DNA from: Heliocidaris tuberculata
Lineage: Eukaryota > Echinodermata > Echinoidea > Camarodonta > Echinometridae
Assembly (NCBI GenBank): GCA_025618425.1
Contig: CM046832.1
Span: 68,927,707-68,991,706, forward strand
DNA: 64,000 nucleotides
Reading direction: 5' to 3'
Of this stretch, positions 22,401 to 34,400 are shown in pieces. The position numbers and the translations under genes were made by a program. Every line of letters starts with the position of its first letter. Position 1 is the stretch's first letter. The notes beneath the pieces are model-generated. The model made no database searches, was not told where the DNA came from, and worked only from the letters and a program-made list of their open reading frames with translations.

Positions 22401-25400
22401 TCTTCATATTTGATGATGTTTTCATTAGTTGGCCTGTGCATCTAAAATGTTTGAAACTCCTGTACATTGTCGGAAATATGAACAATTAACTGTGATTGAT
22501 TGCAGGAAACAGTATATGTAGCCTTCAGCCTGGCAGTGATTCTTATCTTGACAAAATCTTTGAGATTCATGGAAGGGCAACCAAAGTTCTGCATTCTTTG
22601 GCAAAGTTGCTTGTTGCACAGCCTTAAAGGGCAATCCAGCCTTGCTAATGAGATGATTTGTGTGAAAGCAGAAAAATAACAAAAACAGAACGATGAAAGT
22701 TTGAAAGAAATCGGACATGGAATAAGAGAGTTATGGATGTTTGAAAAATGAGATCACTACATCTATGCGAATCTCAAATTGGCAATTTGGTGAGTCTATT
22801 GTGACATGCTTGTGGACAACTCTCCTGTTTGTCGTACACAAAAATATCATTAATTTGCGGTTTTCTCCGAAGTGCCTTTATCCACGTGGCAGTACTCAAA
22901 ATGTATTGGAGATAGCATATTGTTATAGGTCCTCAATCCTCATGAAAGAAAAAAGATGCTACCGAGTATTAAATACATCTTGAAAAAAATGACATTTTAG
23001 TCATTTTGTGTGTTGGAGCAAAGAGAGAGTTGTCCACAACTCCATCACAGTGACATTAAAGTGTACCGATCACCTGAAAAAATAATTTGTGTACAGCCAG
23101 AAAGTATAAAATCAATCTCGAAGAACTTTATCTGGCATTCTATCGGTCAACAGTTAGAGAGTATGAAGGAAAAATGATAACATGAAAATGCTTGTGCGGA
23201 ACCAAACTCTGAGTTTAGTTCCGCGTGAGCCCTTATCTTGGCGAGCGTGTACGGGTGCGTCGAGTAGTCTAATCACGATTCGGTTTTATGCTTATAGAGA
23301 GTGTAATCAAAATTGCAATATCTCTTTCTAGAATTAATATTTGAAGCCCATATTTTGAATATAGTATAACGACATGGATCCCCTAACATACAGAGCAAAA
23401 TATCTTTTGGTGATTGGTACCCTTTAACTATTCGGCCAATTTGAAATTCCCATATGTATAGTGATTACAACTTTTAAAAATTCATAACTTTCTTATTGCT
23501 TGTCCGATTTCGTTCAAACTTTCACCAATCTGCTTCCCTGATCTTTCCTCTTTCTTTCAGAGCAACTTGCCATTAAAGGGAAATCCAACCTTAACAGCAA
23601 GTTGCTTTGAAAGAAAGAGGAAAAATCAGAGAAGCAGATTGGTGAAAGTTTGAATGAAATCGGACAAGCAATAAGAAAGTTATGAATTTTTGAAAGTTGT
23701 AATCACTATGCATATGGGAATTTCAAATTGGCCGAATAGGTAATGTCACTGTGATGTAGCTGTGGACAACTCCCCCATTCGCTCTAACACACAAAATGAC
23801 TAAAATGTCACTTTTTTTCAAAATGCATTACTCACTACTCAGTAGGATCTTTTCGCTCATGAGGACCTATAACAATATGCTATCTCCAATATATTTTGAG
23901 TACTGCCCCGAGGGTAAAAGCGCCTCGAAGAAAACCGCAAATTAATGATATTTTTGTGTACGATAAATGGGAGAGTTGTCCACAAAAATGTCACAATTGA
24001 CTCACCAAATTGCCAATTTGAGATTCACATAGATGTAGTGATCTCATTTTTCAAACATCCATAACTTTCTTAATCCTTGTCCAATTTCTTTCAAACTTTC
24101 ACCATCTTGTTTTTCTTATTTTTCTGCTTTCACACAAATCATCTTATTACCAAGGTTGGATTGCCCTTTAAGGTTGGATTTTCCTTTAAGATTTAGCATC
24201 ACCAGTAAATAGCCCAGTCAAAGCTTAGTATCATGTTTGACATCAATCTACATCTTACCAACTTATGAAAGAAAGGAAACATTATCACACCCCTTCCCCA
24301 CCCTTTTAGAGATCTAGCACTTAATTATTTGTACATTTGAAATAACTGCATGTACATCACAGCCAATACAAAGTGTATGAAAAGTGGTAAAACAAGGAGG
24401 GAAAGTTTATTCTTTCAGTATTGGACTGGGACAACCCCTTCAAAGTTCAAACAAATTTTCAGCATATGAAATCAGTCTTTTTTATTCATTTTGTTTCTGC
24501 CTTTCAACAGTCTCTTTTTATGTGAAATAAGATACTGTACAGGGGGTTCTAGAATGACATTATTTGTGCATTAGAAATCTAACTGTTGAATGATTTGTTA
24601 GGAGGTCTAGACTCCATATTTTGCTCACTGTTTTGAGAAAACTTGTTTGTTTCTAAAACAGGCTGATTAAAATGAGCTTGTGTGACCCCCTGGATTGTAT
24701 CTATATTGGTAGTTTGAAATGTCTTTGAAGTAAATTTCCTTTCAGACTGCACAGTATACAATAAGTCCTCTGAAGCTTTTATATACCAACAATGTAATTG
24801 TTGTCTTAACTGATAGGATTATATTCATAAATATACAAACAAACAAACAATAAAAAGTGATGCAGTGACAGTCCTGTAAAAGTATTGGAATATATGCTTT
24901 TTTTACTCCCCAATCCCATCTCTTAATGGTAAGATGGCTTCAGTCTCCCGAAATAAAATTGTGTGATGTTATATTGAGCATCACTTCTGCAATATTTTCA
25001 TTCTGTAGCAGCATTTGGAAAGTTTTACATGTTTGTCAAGTTTTCATTGGTAGAAATATTAATTTTGGTTTCCTTCATTTTCCCCTCATAATTGCCAGGT
25101 GACTTATTTTTCTATAAAAATTAGCTGTGTTCTGGAGAACATGGTGATTGATTAAAAAAAGAACTGTTGGCTACCATTTAACTTCAAATATCTTCTAAGA
25201 AATTTCTAATATTTTCCATTTAAAAAGGAATGTCCACTGCAATCTTTCTGTGTAATTTGAGAATTTAAAATAACATTTGCATAGTCTAGATTAGATTTAT
25301 TTATCAAGGCAGTTTAAATTTATCGGCATTAGAAGAAATGCACCTGCATTTATAGCTATAAGTCTGTTATTTGCCTGGTTATTACAGTAGAGATTAACTA

Positions 25401-28400
25401 TGAAGTTAGCGTTTGTATTGGCAATTGATGATAATGGTTTATCACCTTACTAATCAGTTCAGACTATTGATTTTCTACATGTTATATTTTTTGAGATAGC
25501 CAAGATATAATTGGTAATATTTTTTTTTTATCTATATGACTTTTTTTCAGGAATGCTGTGAATGTTGTGAGCTTGGTATCCAAGCATTTCATGATGGTAT
25601 TGAGTGTGAAGCGATGAGAACTGGTACACTCTGTGATGGTGCCTTCCATGACTGCTGTAATACAGCTGCTTCCGACTTTGATGGTAAGATAAATATCTCA
25701 TGTAGTTGGAATTATACCAGCTGAATGAGTGTGCCTTTAGCTAAACATTGTTAATACAAATTAAGAACAGCTGGTTATGTTCTAATGAAAATAAAAAGAG
25801 CAAAGAAAGAGAATTCCATCATGTGGCAACAAAAAGAGATGTTTAAAGAAGGTAGGAAAAAGTACACTTGTCTACCTGTATCTTTTTCATTTTTTATGTA
25901 GCTATTTGTTTCTGTTTCTGTTTCTGTTATATCATTACACACTGTACACCATGACTGATTTTAAAGCTCTGATACTGCTTAATATAATGTAGAGAATATA
26001 TAATGTAGAGAATATATAAAGGGAAAATACAATGGAGATTGAAGAATCACCTTATTGCACATCTGCGATACATAGTATTACTATATGTTGATTACCCTAA
26101 TTGAGTTTGAATGCCTATTATTTCTTATTTATTTTAAGATGTGTACTAGAAATTATTAGAAGGTATCTTTCTTTAATTTGCCTTTAACTTTGAAATAGAA
26201 TTTTGTTTCATTTTAGTACAATTGATAGTAGAATAGTCCATAGTAAAATATTAATGTTGAGGGATAGTTGTAAGTGCATTTTACTATACTGAAATTGCTG
26301 ACAAGATTATGGAAAGAAAATTAATTTTCATACCATTTGTTGGACACTTTATATAATTTCAACTGTTTAAAAGTATTTTATGACAATTAAGCATATCAAA
26401 AGTACTTTGATGGAAAATGCCAGGAGAATACACATTGGGGATCTGTATTTCATGCATGCATTTGCCCTACATGTAGATCACACTTGCAGTGAGCTGGGAA
26501 CGTTTTCTGATTTATCTGCAGATACATATTAGCCAGCCAACTCTGTTTAGTATCGTCCTATTTGGTTTGACTTCTATAAAGTACACTTAATTGATAAATC
26601 TAATCAAATATAAACGTTTTCTGTCACAAATTCCAGATTAAGCTGGGTACAAACAATAAAGTAAAGTTTTTGCCAGGTCAATAGCAAATGATAAGCCCAT
26701 CATCAAATCAGCGTGAAGCTTCCTTTTTGAACAATATCTCTCTTTTGCAGAAAATGAATGCACTCTGCAAACAAGCCACAGATTATGCACAGAGCGATGT
26801 GTCAATCTGATAGGCAGCTATGTATGTGAATGTAATCCTGGCAATCATTTACTGGAGGACAACATTACCTGTGTGGCTGGTAAGATAACACAAGTTCTCA
26901 TCTAGGTCAATAAGTAAACTCTCTCAATGAATGTTAAGGGTACTATACAACATTTCTAAATGAGTAATAAATTGGTTGGATCATACAAAATCTATTTTAG
27001 AATGCTTGACAAGACATATTCGAAAGTTGTAAGTGAATATGATTATTGTGAAGTGAGTTTAAATAACTGCTTTTACAACAATGGACATGTTTATTTGGCA
27101 TAATTATGATTATGGGAATACATGGGTCATAATACATCTACAGATTTTATTTGGGGAATAAATACTTCACTTGGTGAATATTTTCTTGATGATCTTGATT
27201 TTCATTACACTTGGGTTTGGTTTATATCATATCTGACAAAATGTTAAATAGTATCTTTAAAACTGTGTGTTGGTTTGCGAATGTCTACTGGCCTAGTCAT
27301 ATTTTTCATCTTTTCATCATTTTTTAAAATTAAAAATGTAGATTCTGAAATTACTGCTGAATTTGCCAGATTCTCCTTTCTCAGAATGCAATCACAAATA
27401 TATAGAAAATTTTTCATTTATTTTATTCCCATAGTAGATTTTTTGTTCAGGTGACATTATCCAGGCTTTATTTTGTAAAGATCTATAAAGAGTTAGGGCT
27501 AGGGATGCAATTTGGTGTTACTTTAGGGTTAGGGTTAGAGTCGGACCTTATAGTGTTGGGTCCAAGTTTGAAGTTATGAAGTTGACTTGTTAAAAATATT
27601 AACTACAGAGCAATTGTTGTAACTACAGAGCAATTGTTGTTTCAAAACATGTTGTACAGTTTTCAGCATAAGACATTTAGTTATTTTTCATCTAGGTAGT
27701 ACTAAGAAACAGTTTGTTCAACTTCTCTTTTTTAAATGTATGATTGTTGTTATCATGCTTTTCTATTGTAGTTCTCTTTCCAATCAATGGCTCTTCTTAT
27801 AAGTTTACAGGAGTCAGACTCTCTTAAAAATAGCTTGAACTTTTAATTTTTTTATCCACTCTTTAAGAGTTTTAGCCCTGTGTTCATATAAATGTATGAA
27901 CATGTATTTTACTTATCCAATATAGTTCAAAATGTGATATACACAAAGCGATTTATTCATTTACCTTAAAATACTTCACTAAGAAACTTTCTCATTCTTT
28001 AAAAAATGTCTGTTTACTTGTAGGTGGTGAAACAAGACCCCCTCCTAGAATTTTGACATGTAGTCAGGCTCCTTGCCAACATGAATGTCGTCAAGTTGGC
28101 AGAGAGTACGAGTGCTACTGCCGTACCGGATATCATCTGCTGTCAGATGGGTACACTTGTGAAGGCAAGTTTTTTTTTTTTGATTTTCAGTCCGATCATT
28201 GAATGTGGATGCAATTCTTCCTTTGGCATTTTGTCACTTGTTTTAAGAATAAAAGGTTTACTCGTTCTTCTGTACATTTCAGACTTATTAATCGATAGTC
28301 TAGTTTACTCGTTCTTCTGTACATTTCAGACTTATTAATCGATAGTCTAGTTTGTATGAGTAAAATTGGATATTCCAAGACATTTACTAAAAAATAACAT

Positions 28401-31400
28401 TAGATACTACTTAAAAAGTCACAAATTACTTTTGTTTTCATTATCTTACAGTTAGTGACATGTCTTAAAGGCCATCAGATCCTAGTGGAAATGGAGAACG
28501 TAGGAAGATATGGAATTACTAGAAGGGATTGGTTACAATAGTAGTACCTTACAAGTAGTCAGATTTATAGTAGGGAGATACGCATACCCAGTGAATATCC
28601 TCTATATGTAAAAAAAACCAAAAACAATATCCAGTTATATAGTTTTCACTAGTTAGGTTTGTCCTGTTGTACACAGTTTCTCTAAACATACATTTTATAA
28701 TCACATTCCAGATATTGATGAATGTGCTGCAACTGATCAGTTGGCATGTAACTATGCAGAGAGGTGCATCAACAACATTGGTTCCTTTAACTGCATTAGT
28801 GATGTGGTGTGTCGAAGTGGACTCAAATACGACCCCGTAAATCAGTATTGTGTTGGTAAGAGAATGAGTATGTGCTCCGTAGAACGTCTGGAAATACTTT
28901 ATTGATGGTGATGAAGAATTTCCTTACATTTATAGTACTCTGCTGTAAAACCAGAAAATCTGCAAACGTTTCATGCATACATACTCTAATTATTGCCTCA
29001 TAATGTAAGTTAATTTTAGAGCAGATGAGCTTAACATGTTTTGAACATCCAGTTCTAATGTGCAATCTGTTATGCTTATGTGACATCTTATTGAGTTCAG
29101 GAAATTATTTATGTATAATTTTCTTTAGAAGCCAACACATTGAGACAAGCATAATACAGAATATTTTGACAGTTAAAGACAAGTTTTTATTTATTTTATT
29201 TGATATTCATGTGGGAGTAATTCACTATACAGTAATAATACACAATATTCAGGAGTTTTTCAGTGTACATTGTATCCCACTGCTGCCACCACATTAATGA
29301 ATAATGAATTTTTACTAAAAGGTTAAATCTGTAGATCAAACTTAATTGTGCTTTGTGCCTTCTCTAGCTGGAGCATATAGCTAGGCTAATAAGAGGGTGA
29401 GATAAATCTTGACAGTATAGAATATTTGTAATGGACTGAGGGTTTTGAGGAGAGCTCAAAATGAAACTCTGAATTAGCTTTTTTAGTTTAAAATGGAGAA
29501 GCAAAAAATCTCAGCCCTGTCTTAAAATGAAAAATAGATGATTGCCACTTTGTAATTGATTGGAGGACCTGTGATCGAGTCGAATCAATAACAGCTCCCT
29601 ATGACATGGAGCCCTGGTTTGCATCTCTGCATAAAATGATATGTTATAATTGCCTGTTACAGATATTGATGAGTGTGCAGAGCGGACCGACACCTGTGAT
29701 GAACGGAGCATTTGTGAAAACAGATATGCCAGCTATATCTGCAGACATGCCAGCTGTCCTTCAGGGTATTACTATGACAGGACCACATCTCAATGCAAAG
29801 GTGAAGATAAGCTCTCTTTCTTATTGCTTTCTTATTGCTTATTGAGAGTTTACTTAAATTGTAATATCCCTTTATAGCAGTAATATTCAGGGACAGATCG
29901 GGGGAGGGGGGGGGGGGGGGGAGGCTTAGTGCTGAAAGCCCAGTATTTGTTATTACATGTATAATCTGTTTTAGTTCAAATATACTTGTAACAGTAGCAT
30001 TTCTATGTAAAAAAAGAGTACTTATACTAAAGATAATCATTAAGATAATTTAGATACCGGTAAATAAAATTGTCATTTATTTAGAGATTCCATTATATTC
30101 TGTCAAATACGTTGGATTCTTTATGCAGTATTTTGGGGTGCTTACTTGAGATATTCTATATTTAAAGTTGACATATATATTCATTTTCTTGTGTAGTATT
30201 CAGAATGATGATGATTTAATAAAATTGATTCTTGTTTATCTTTCCGCAAAAGATATTGATGAATGCGGTAGAGGAACTCATGACTGTGTAGATGGATCCC
30301 GTTGTGATAATCTACCCGGAAGCTATCATTGTACCAGGATTGTACCCTGTGGTACTGGATATACCATCAATGGAGTTACACAGCAGTGTGTTGGTAAGAA
30401 CAGAATGAAATAATTAAGAAAAAGAGTGGTAAGAATAGAATAAAATAATTAAGAAAAAAAGTGGTATTCAAGTTAGATTTGCAAGGGTTGGAGATTAAAT
30501 TCAGGGCTGATTTAAATTGTGATGTTTTAAGAAAATAAGTGGTTTCAATCAATTTATTCAATTATTATGATTTAAGTCACCAAATAAAAAGTAATTCTTT
30601 AGATAAAAGTCACCTGCCATGGTATATACATATACAATTGTGAATTAGTCTTCTGGGTTCCCTCTCATTTATAATGACTGAATACTCTTCAACCCTCTAT
30701 CATCTAGAACAAATAAAACTGCTCGTAAACTTCCCCTGTTCTGGTAGCAAATACAAGTACATGTCTATGCAGTCTTCAGCAATGAAATGTTATGCGTTTT
30801 GTCTTCGGGATGGCTGAGTTTTGAATCTGTATTGTAAACAGCGGTGGTGAGATATTTCAATCTCTTTGTAAATGTAACCAGTATACAAGCAAAACTGATT
30901 TGCAATTTGCTTTTTAATCCAATGAATGAATGGCTTATGTACACTTTATTATAAAGTTGCTAGTGGGTTAAGAAGTAGTACAGGTGTAGGCTTTGTGGTC
31001 TAGCAAATTAGACATCAAGCTGAGGATCGCAATATATGTGTGGGGTTAAAATCCCTGCTGCAGCTCAATAGTCCTTTTGGCAAGAAATTAATAATCTATA
31101 TTTGCTACATTCATATGAAGTAAATGGATAAAAGAATAAATTTCTTGAATGCTTCAGCACCTCATCAGTGCAGCTAGGCTAGAGCTTGGGTTGTAATCTG
31201 AAGCTCTTCAGAACTACATAGAGACATTAAACATGTGGAATGCGATATACAAGAACTGAATAATGTTTTTATTACTATTCATTATGTATTCATTATGTCC
31301 ACTTTTTGTACCTATACATATCTCTTCTTCTTCCTTCATTCTTCCTCTATACTATATCAGTTTAAATCCTTCATTTGATGCTTGTTGCCAATGATTCTTT

Positions 31401-34400
31401 GAATATCATTTTAAATTTGTTATTCCTTCTTATTTTATCACCTCCCTTTACATCCTACCATAGATATTGATGAATGCAGTCAAGGTAGTCATACCTGCCA
31501 GGTAACTGAGCAGTGTATAAACCTTAGGGGAAGCTACGAGTGTCAGTCTTGTCCTCGTGGTTTCAGGACCAATGGCAACGTCAACAGATGCACACAGGGT
31601 ACAGTAATACAAAATTTGTTTTAAGTCGATTTTCTTTCATCTCAGAAACAAGATTGAGACCTCTATCAAGTCACTATTACTCAGCTTGTGTGCCCTGCAG
31701 TTGTGTCTGATATCCATATTCTTTTGAGTGTGATGTTTGACTTAGCAATGAAATGAGTCCTACTGATGTAAAGATTATTCCCAGTTTGCTGAAGTTTGCT
31801 TCGAATGTGATACACTGCATTAGTTATTTCTGGTCATAGTTATATATGTTTCTTGTTATAGCCTATTTTCCTGACATGAGAATGAATAATGACCAAATGA
31901 TATTCAAGACTGACACTTTGAATGATGAAAACATTCATTATTGTACCTGAAACTTTTGTGATATTTTGCACAATATAGGCAAATCTTTACACCAGATTTA
32001 TGATCCTGGTATAACAATAATACCTCTTTCACTATATTCTTTCTGGTCATCTAATTAATTCTTTGTGAAAAAGATGGATAAAAGAGGGATAATTTAGATT
32101 AGTTATATAGATTGGTCTGTTTATCACTATCCATTAAAACAGAGAAACTATAATTCATCAGCAAAGTTTTGTAAATCATAGAACTAATTGTCCCATGATA
32201 ACAATGGAGGATAATTGCTTCTTTTCACTGTTTGAAAATGTCTAAAGATTTTTTTGCTCGGTACTTTCTTTAACTTTGGATTTTGGGGGGTCTTTTCCGT
32301 AGATATTGATGAATGTCAGGAAGGAACATACCAATGCAGAGATGGCACAAGATGCCAGAATAATGTTGGAAGCTACACCTGTATCTCTGTCTGTATGCAA
32401 GGCTTTGAGTATAACAGAGTTCTACGTGCCTGTATGGGTGAGTTGTTCACTATTACATGCGGCATTGTGAGCTGTAATTTCCTCAATTATATTGAATATT
32501 AGCGTACAATTGTGATCATTAAGATTAGAATACATGTATATTAAATTTGATGTCATTAATTATCATTTTGATGTCGATGATATTGAAAACAGTTTTTCAT
32601 TATGTAATTTGTCTGATTTTTAAAGGCATATCTGAATTATACTAACAAGTCATTATTCACTTGATGTATTTAAGTTGCAAGGGCTTGTATGCCCAATGGT
32701 AGCACAATTTCCAACATGAAGATATGCAGTTATTGATTACAGTCAAATGTCTGATAGAGCAGTATGAAAATTAATGAAAGTTGATGCATATTCAGATCAG
32801 GAGCTCATTTTTATTTGAACTACCTACTAATTATTACTCTCCGAAAGTAGAGATTATTTTTCATCCTTTTGACAGACTAGTAGCCCCATTTTATTTTTTG
32901 CTATTCTAACGTTTACCATACATTTCATTACTGAATCGTTGACACATGTATGCAAGCTTCTTGTAATGTACTGCATTTTGTTGTTGTTGAAATTTATATT
33001 TTTAAGGTACATTCAAAACAAGTCATGCTTTGGGATGGCGCATCTTCTTATTTCATGTTCTATATCCAACCTGATGAAGAAAATGACTGATTGTTAGCTA
33101 TCTTATTCATTTACCCATCTTAAACTCATTGAAAGATTTATTCAAGTCTGTCGTTATTTATCCTCACCTGAAATTAATTCCTTAGAGATTTGATATTACA
33201 TTAATTAAAAAACTGATCTCGTGTTTACTGCATAAATAAAAACAGATATTGATGAATGTCGCAGAGGACTTGCGAATTGTGCCACTTATGAAATCTGTCA
33301 GAACACCAATGGTAGCTTCAGCTGTGGTTGCAGACGAGGATTCAGGGCCAACAGTTTTGGAGAATGTGTTGGTATGTATAAATTTATGTTCCTAAGATAT
33401 GATCGATCCCAGACAGAAATTTATACCAAGTCCTGGAACATGAGTATTGACTCAAAGCAGTCAATGTTTGTATCTGTACTTTGACAGATCCAGCACTTTT
33501 TATTAGATGGAAAATGTGCCATACTATTTTGTGTTTTCTTAGGTGTTATCCTATAATTAGAAGAACTGTGTGCAAAATATTTTACATGCATGCCATAGAA
33601 GAGTTAGCCAAAAATTGAGGAATGCCCCCCTCCCACAATCCTCTTGATTCTCCTCTTGATTCTCCTCTTGATTCTCCTCTTTTATGTGTAAGGATATTTT
33701 AGTAACATTTTCCTATCTGTGAACAAGAGATTATAGAGAATTAGCAGCCCAACTTGTGTTCAGTTATTTATCATGAAATTTTGTTTTGTTTCCAGATATT
33801 GATGAATGTAGAGAAGGAAGCAGCGAGTGTCTGCCCAATCAGAGGTGTTACAACCTGCAGGGACAGTATCAGTGCCGCAACATGTGCAGACCAGGATTCA
33901 AATTTAACAGACTCAACAACTATTGTGAAGGTATATTTCTATCTACTCTCTTTCTCTACTCTGGCTTCTAGGTCATTTATACACTCTTGTAGTGATTTTT
34001 TTTTTTTTTTGGGGGGGGGGCCACTCAACATATTGGACAGACGGGTATGTGCCGCTTTGACGACCCCCTTTTTCGACAGCTGATGGCCGTTCTCAAGATA
34101 CCCAAATTTCCATAAATAGCAGTATTCACCCTTCTCACGCGTTCTCAAAATACCCAGCCAGTACTCGTCTCGCTCCTTTTTCCTAGCTGTCGCGTACGTA
34201 CGTCCATTCACTTGTGAGCGCAATTGCATATATGCATGCACTAGATGCGAAGTGCGGCCGATAGCCGGTGTGCTGCCGGTCCATCGTTTGCATTACACAT
34301 ACACACACACACGCATCACCGTTACATAATTATGACATGTCACACATACAATAAAAGTGACTTTGCAACGCAAACTATGGACCGGCCACACACTGACTAC

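Larger units (their letters stand above)
22628..24185. mobile_element. TTAA MITE (AGGGCAATCC family) with two nested insertions
   Basis: Outer copy, flanked by TTAA at 22624-22627 and 24186-24189. Termini are AGGGCAATCCAGCCTTG and, reversed, AGGAAAATCCAACC. Removing two insertions (23060-23423 and 23577-24167, each with its TTAA duplication) leaves about 595 bp. This matches the 578-bp relative at 61045-61622. No transposase is encoded. Confidence 0.85.
19425..26750 (+). other. fibulin introns 1-3
   Basis: Introns 19425-21265, 21517-25550 and 25684-26750. No extra coding exon was recognised. Intron 2 contains the nested TTAA transposon complex at 22624-24189; elsewhere they hold simple AT-rich sequence, C11 at 22264-22274 and a short duplicated ATATAATGTAGAG near 25980-26015. 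Confidence 0.7.
26880..33795 (+). other. fibulin introns 4-11
   Basis: Introns 26880-28023, 28165-28711, 28856-29662, 29801-30252, 30394-31463, 31599-32302, 32438-33245 and 33372-33795. Besides items listed separately they hold a 47-bp tandem duplication (28256-28349), a 20-bp duplication (27600-27639), G16 at 29906-29921 and a 12-bp CCTCTTGATTCT repeat of about 3.5 units near 33642-33682. Confidence 0.7.

Noticed and set aside
28256..28349. Possible CRISPR-like direct repeats (47-bp duplication)
   Set aside because: Only two adjacent copies with no spacers, in an animal intron; an ordinary tandem duplication.
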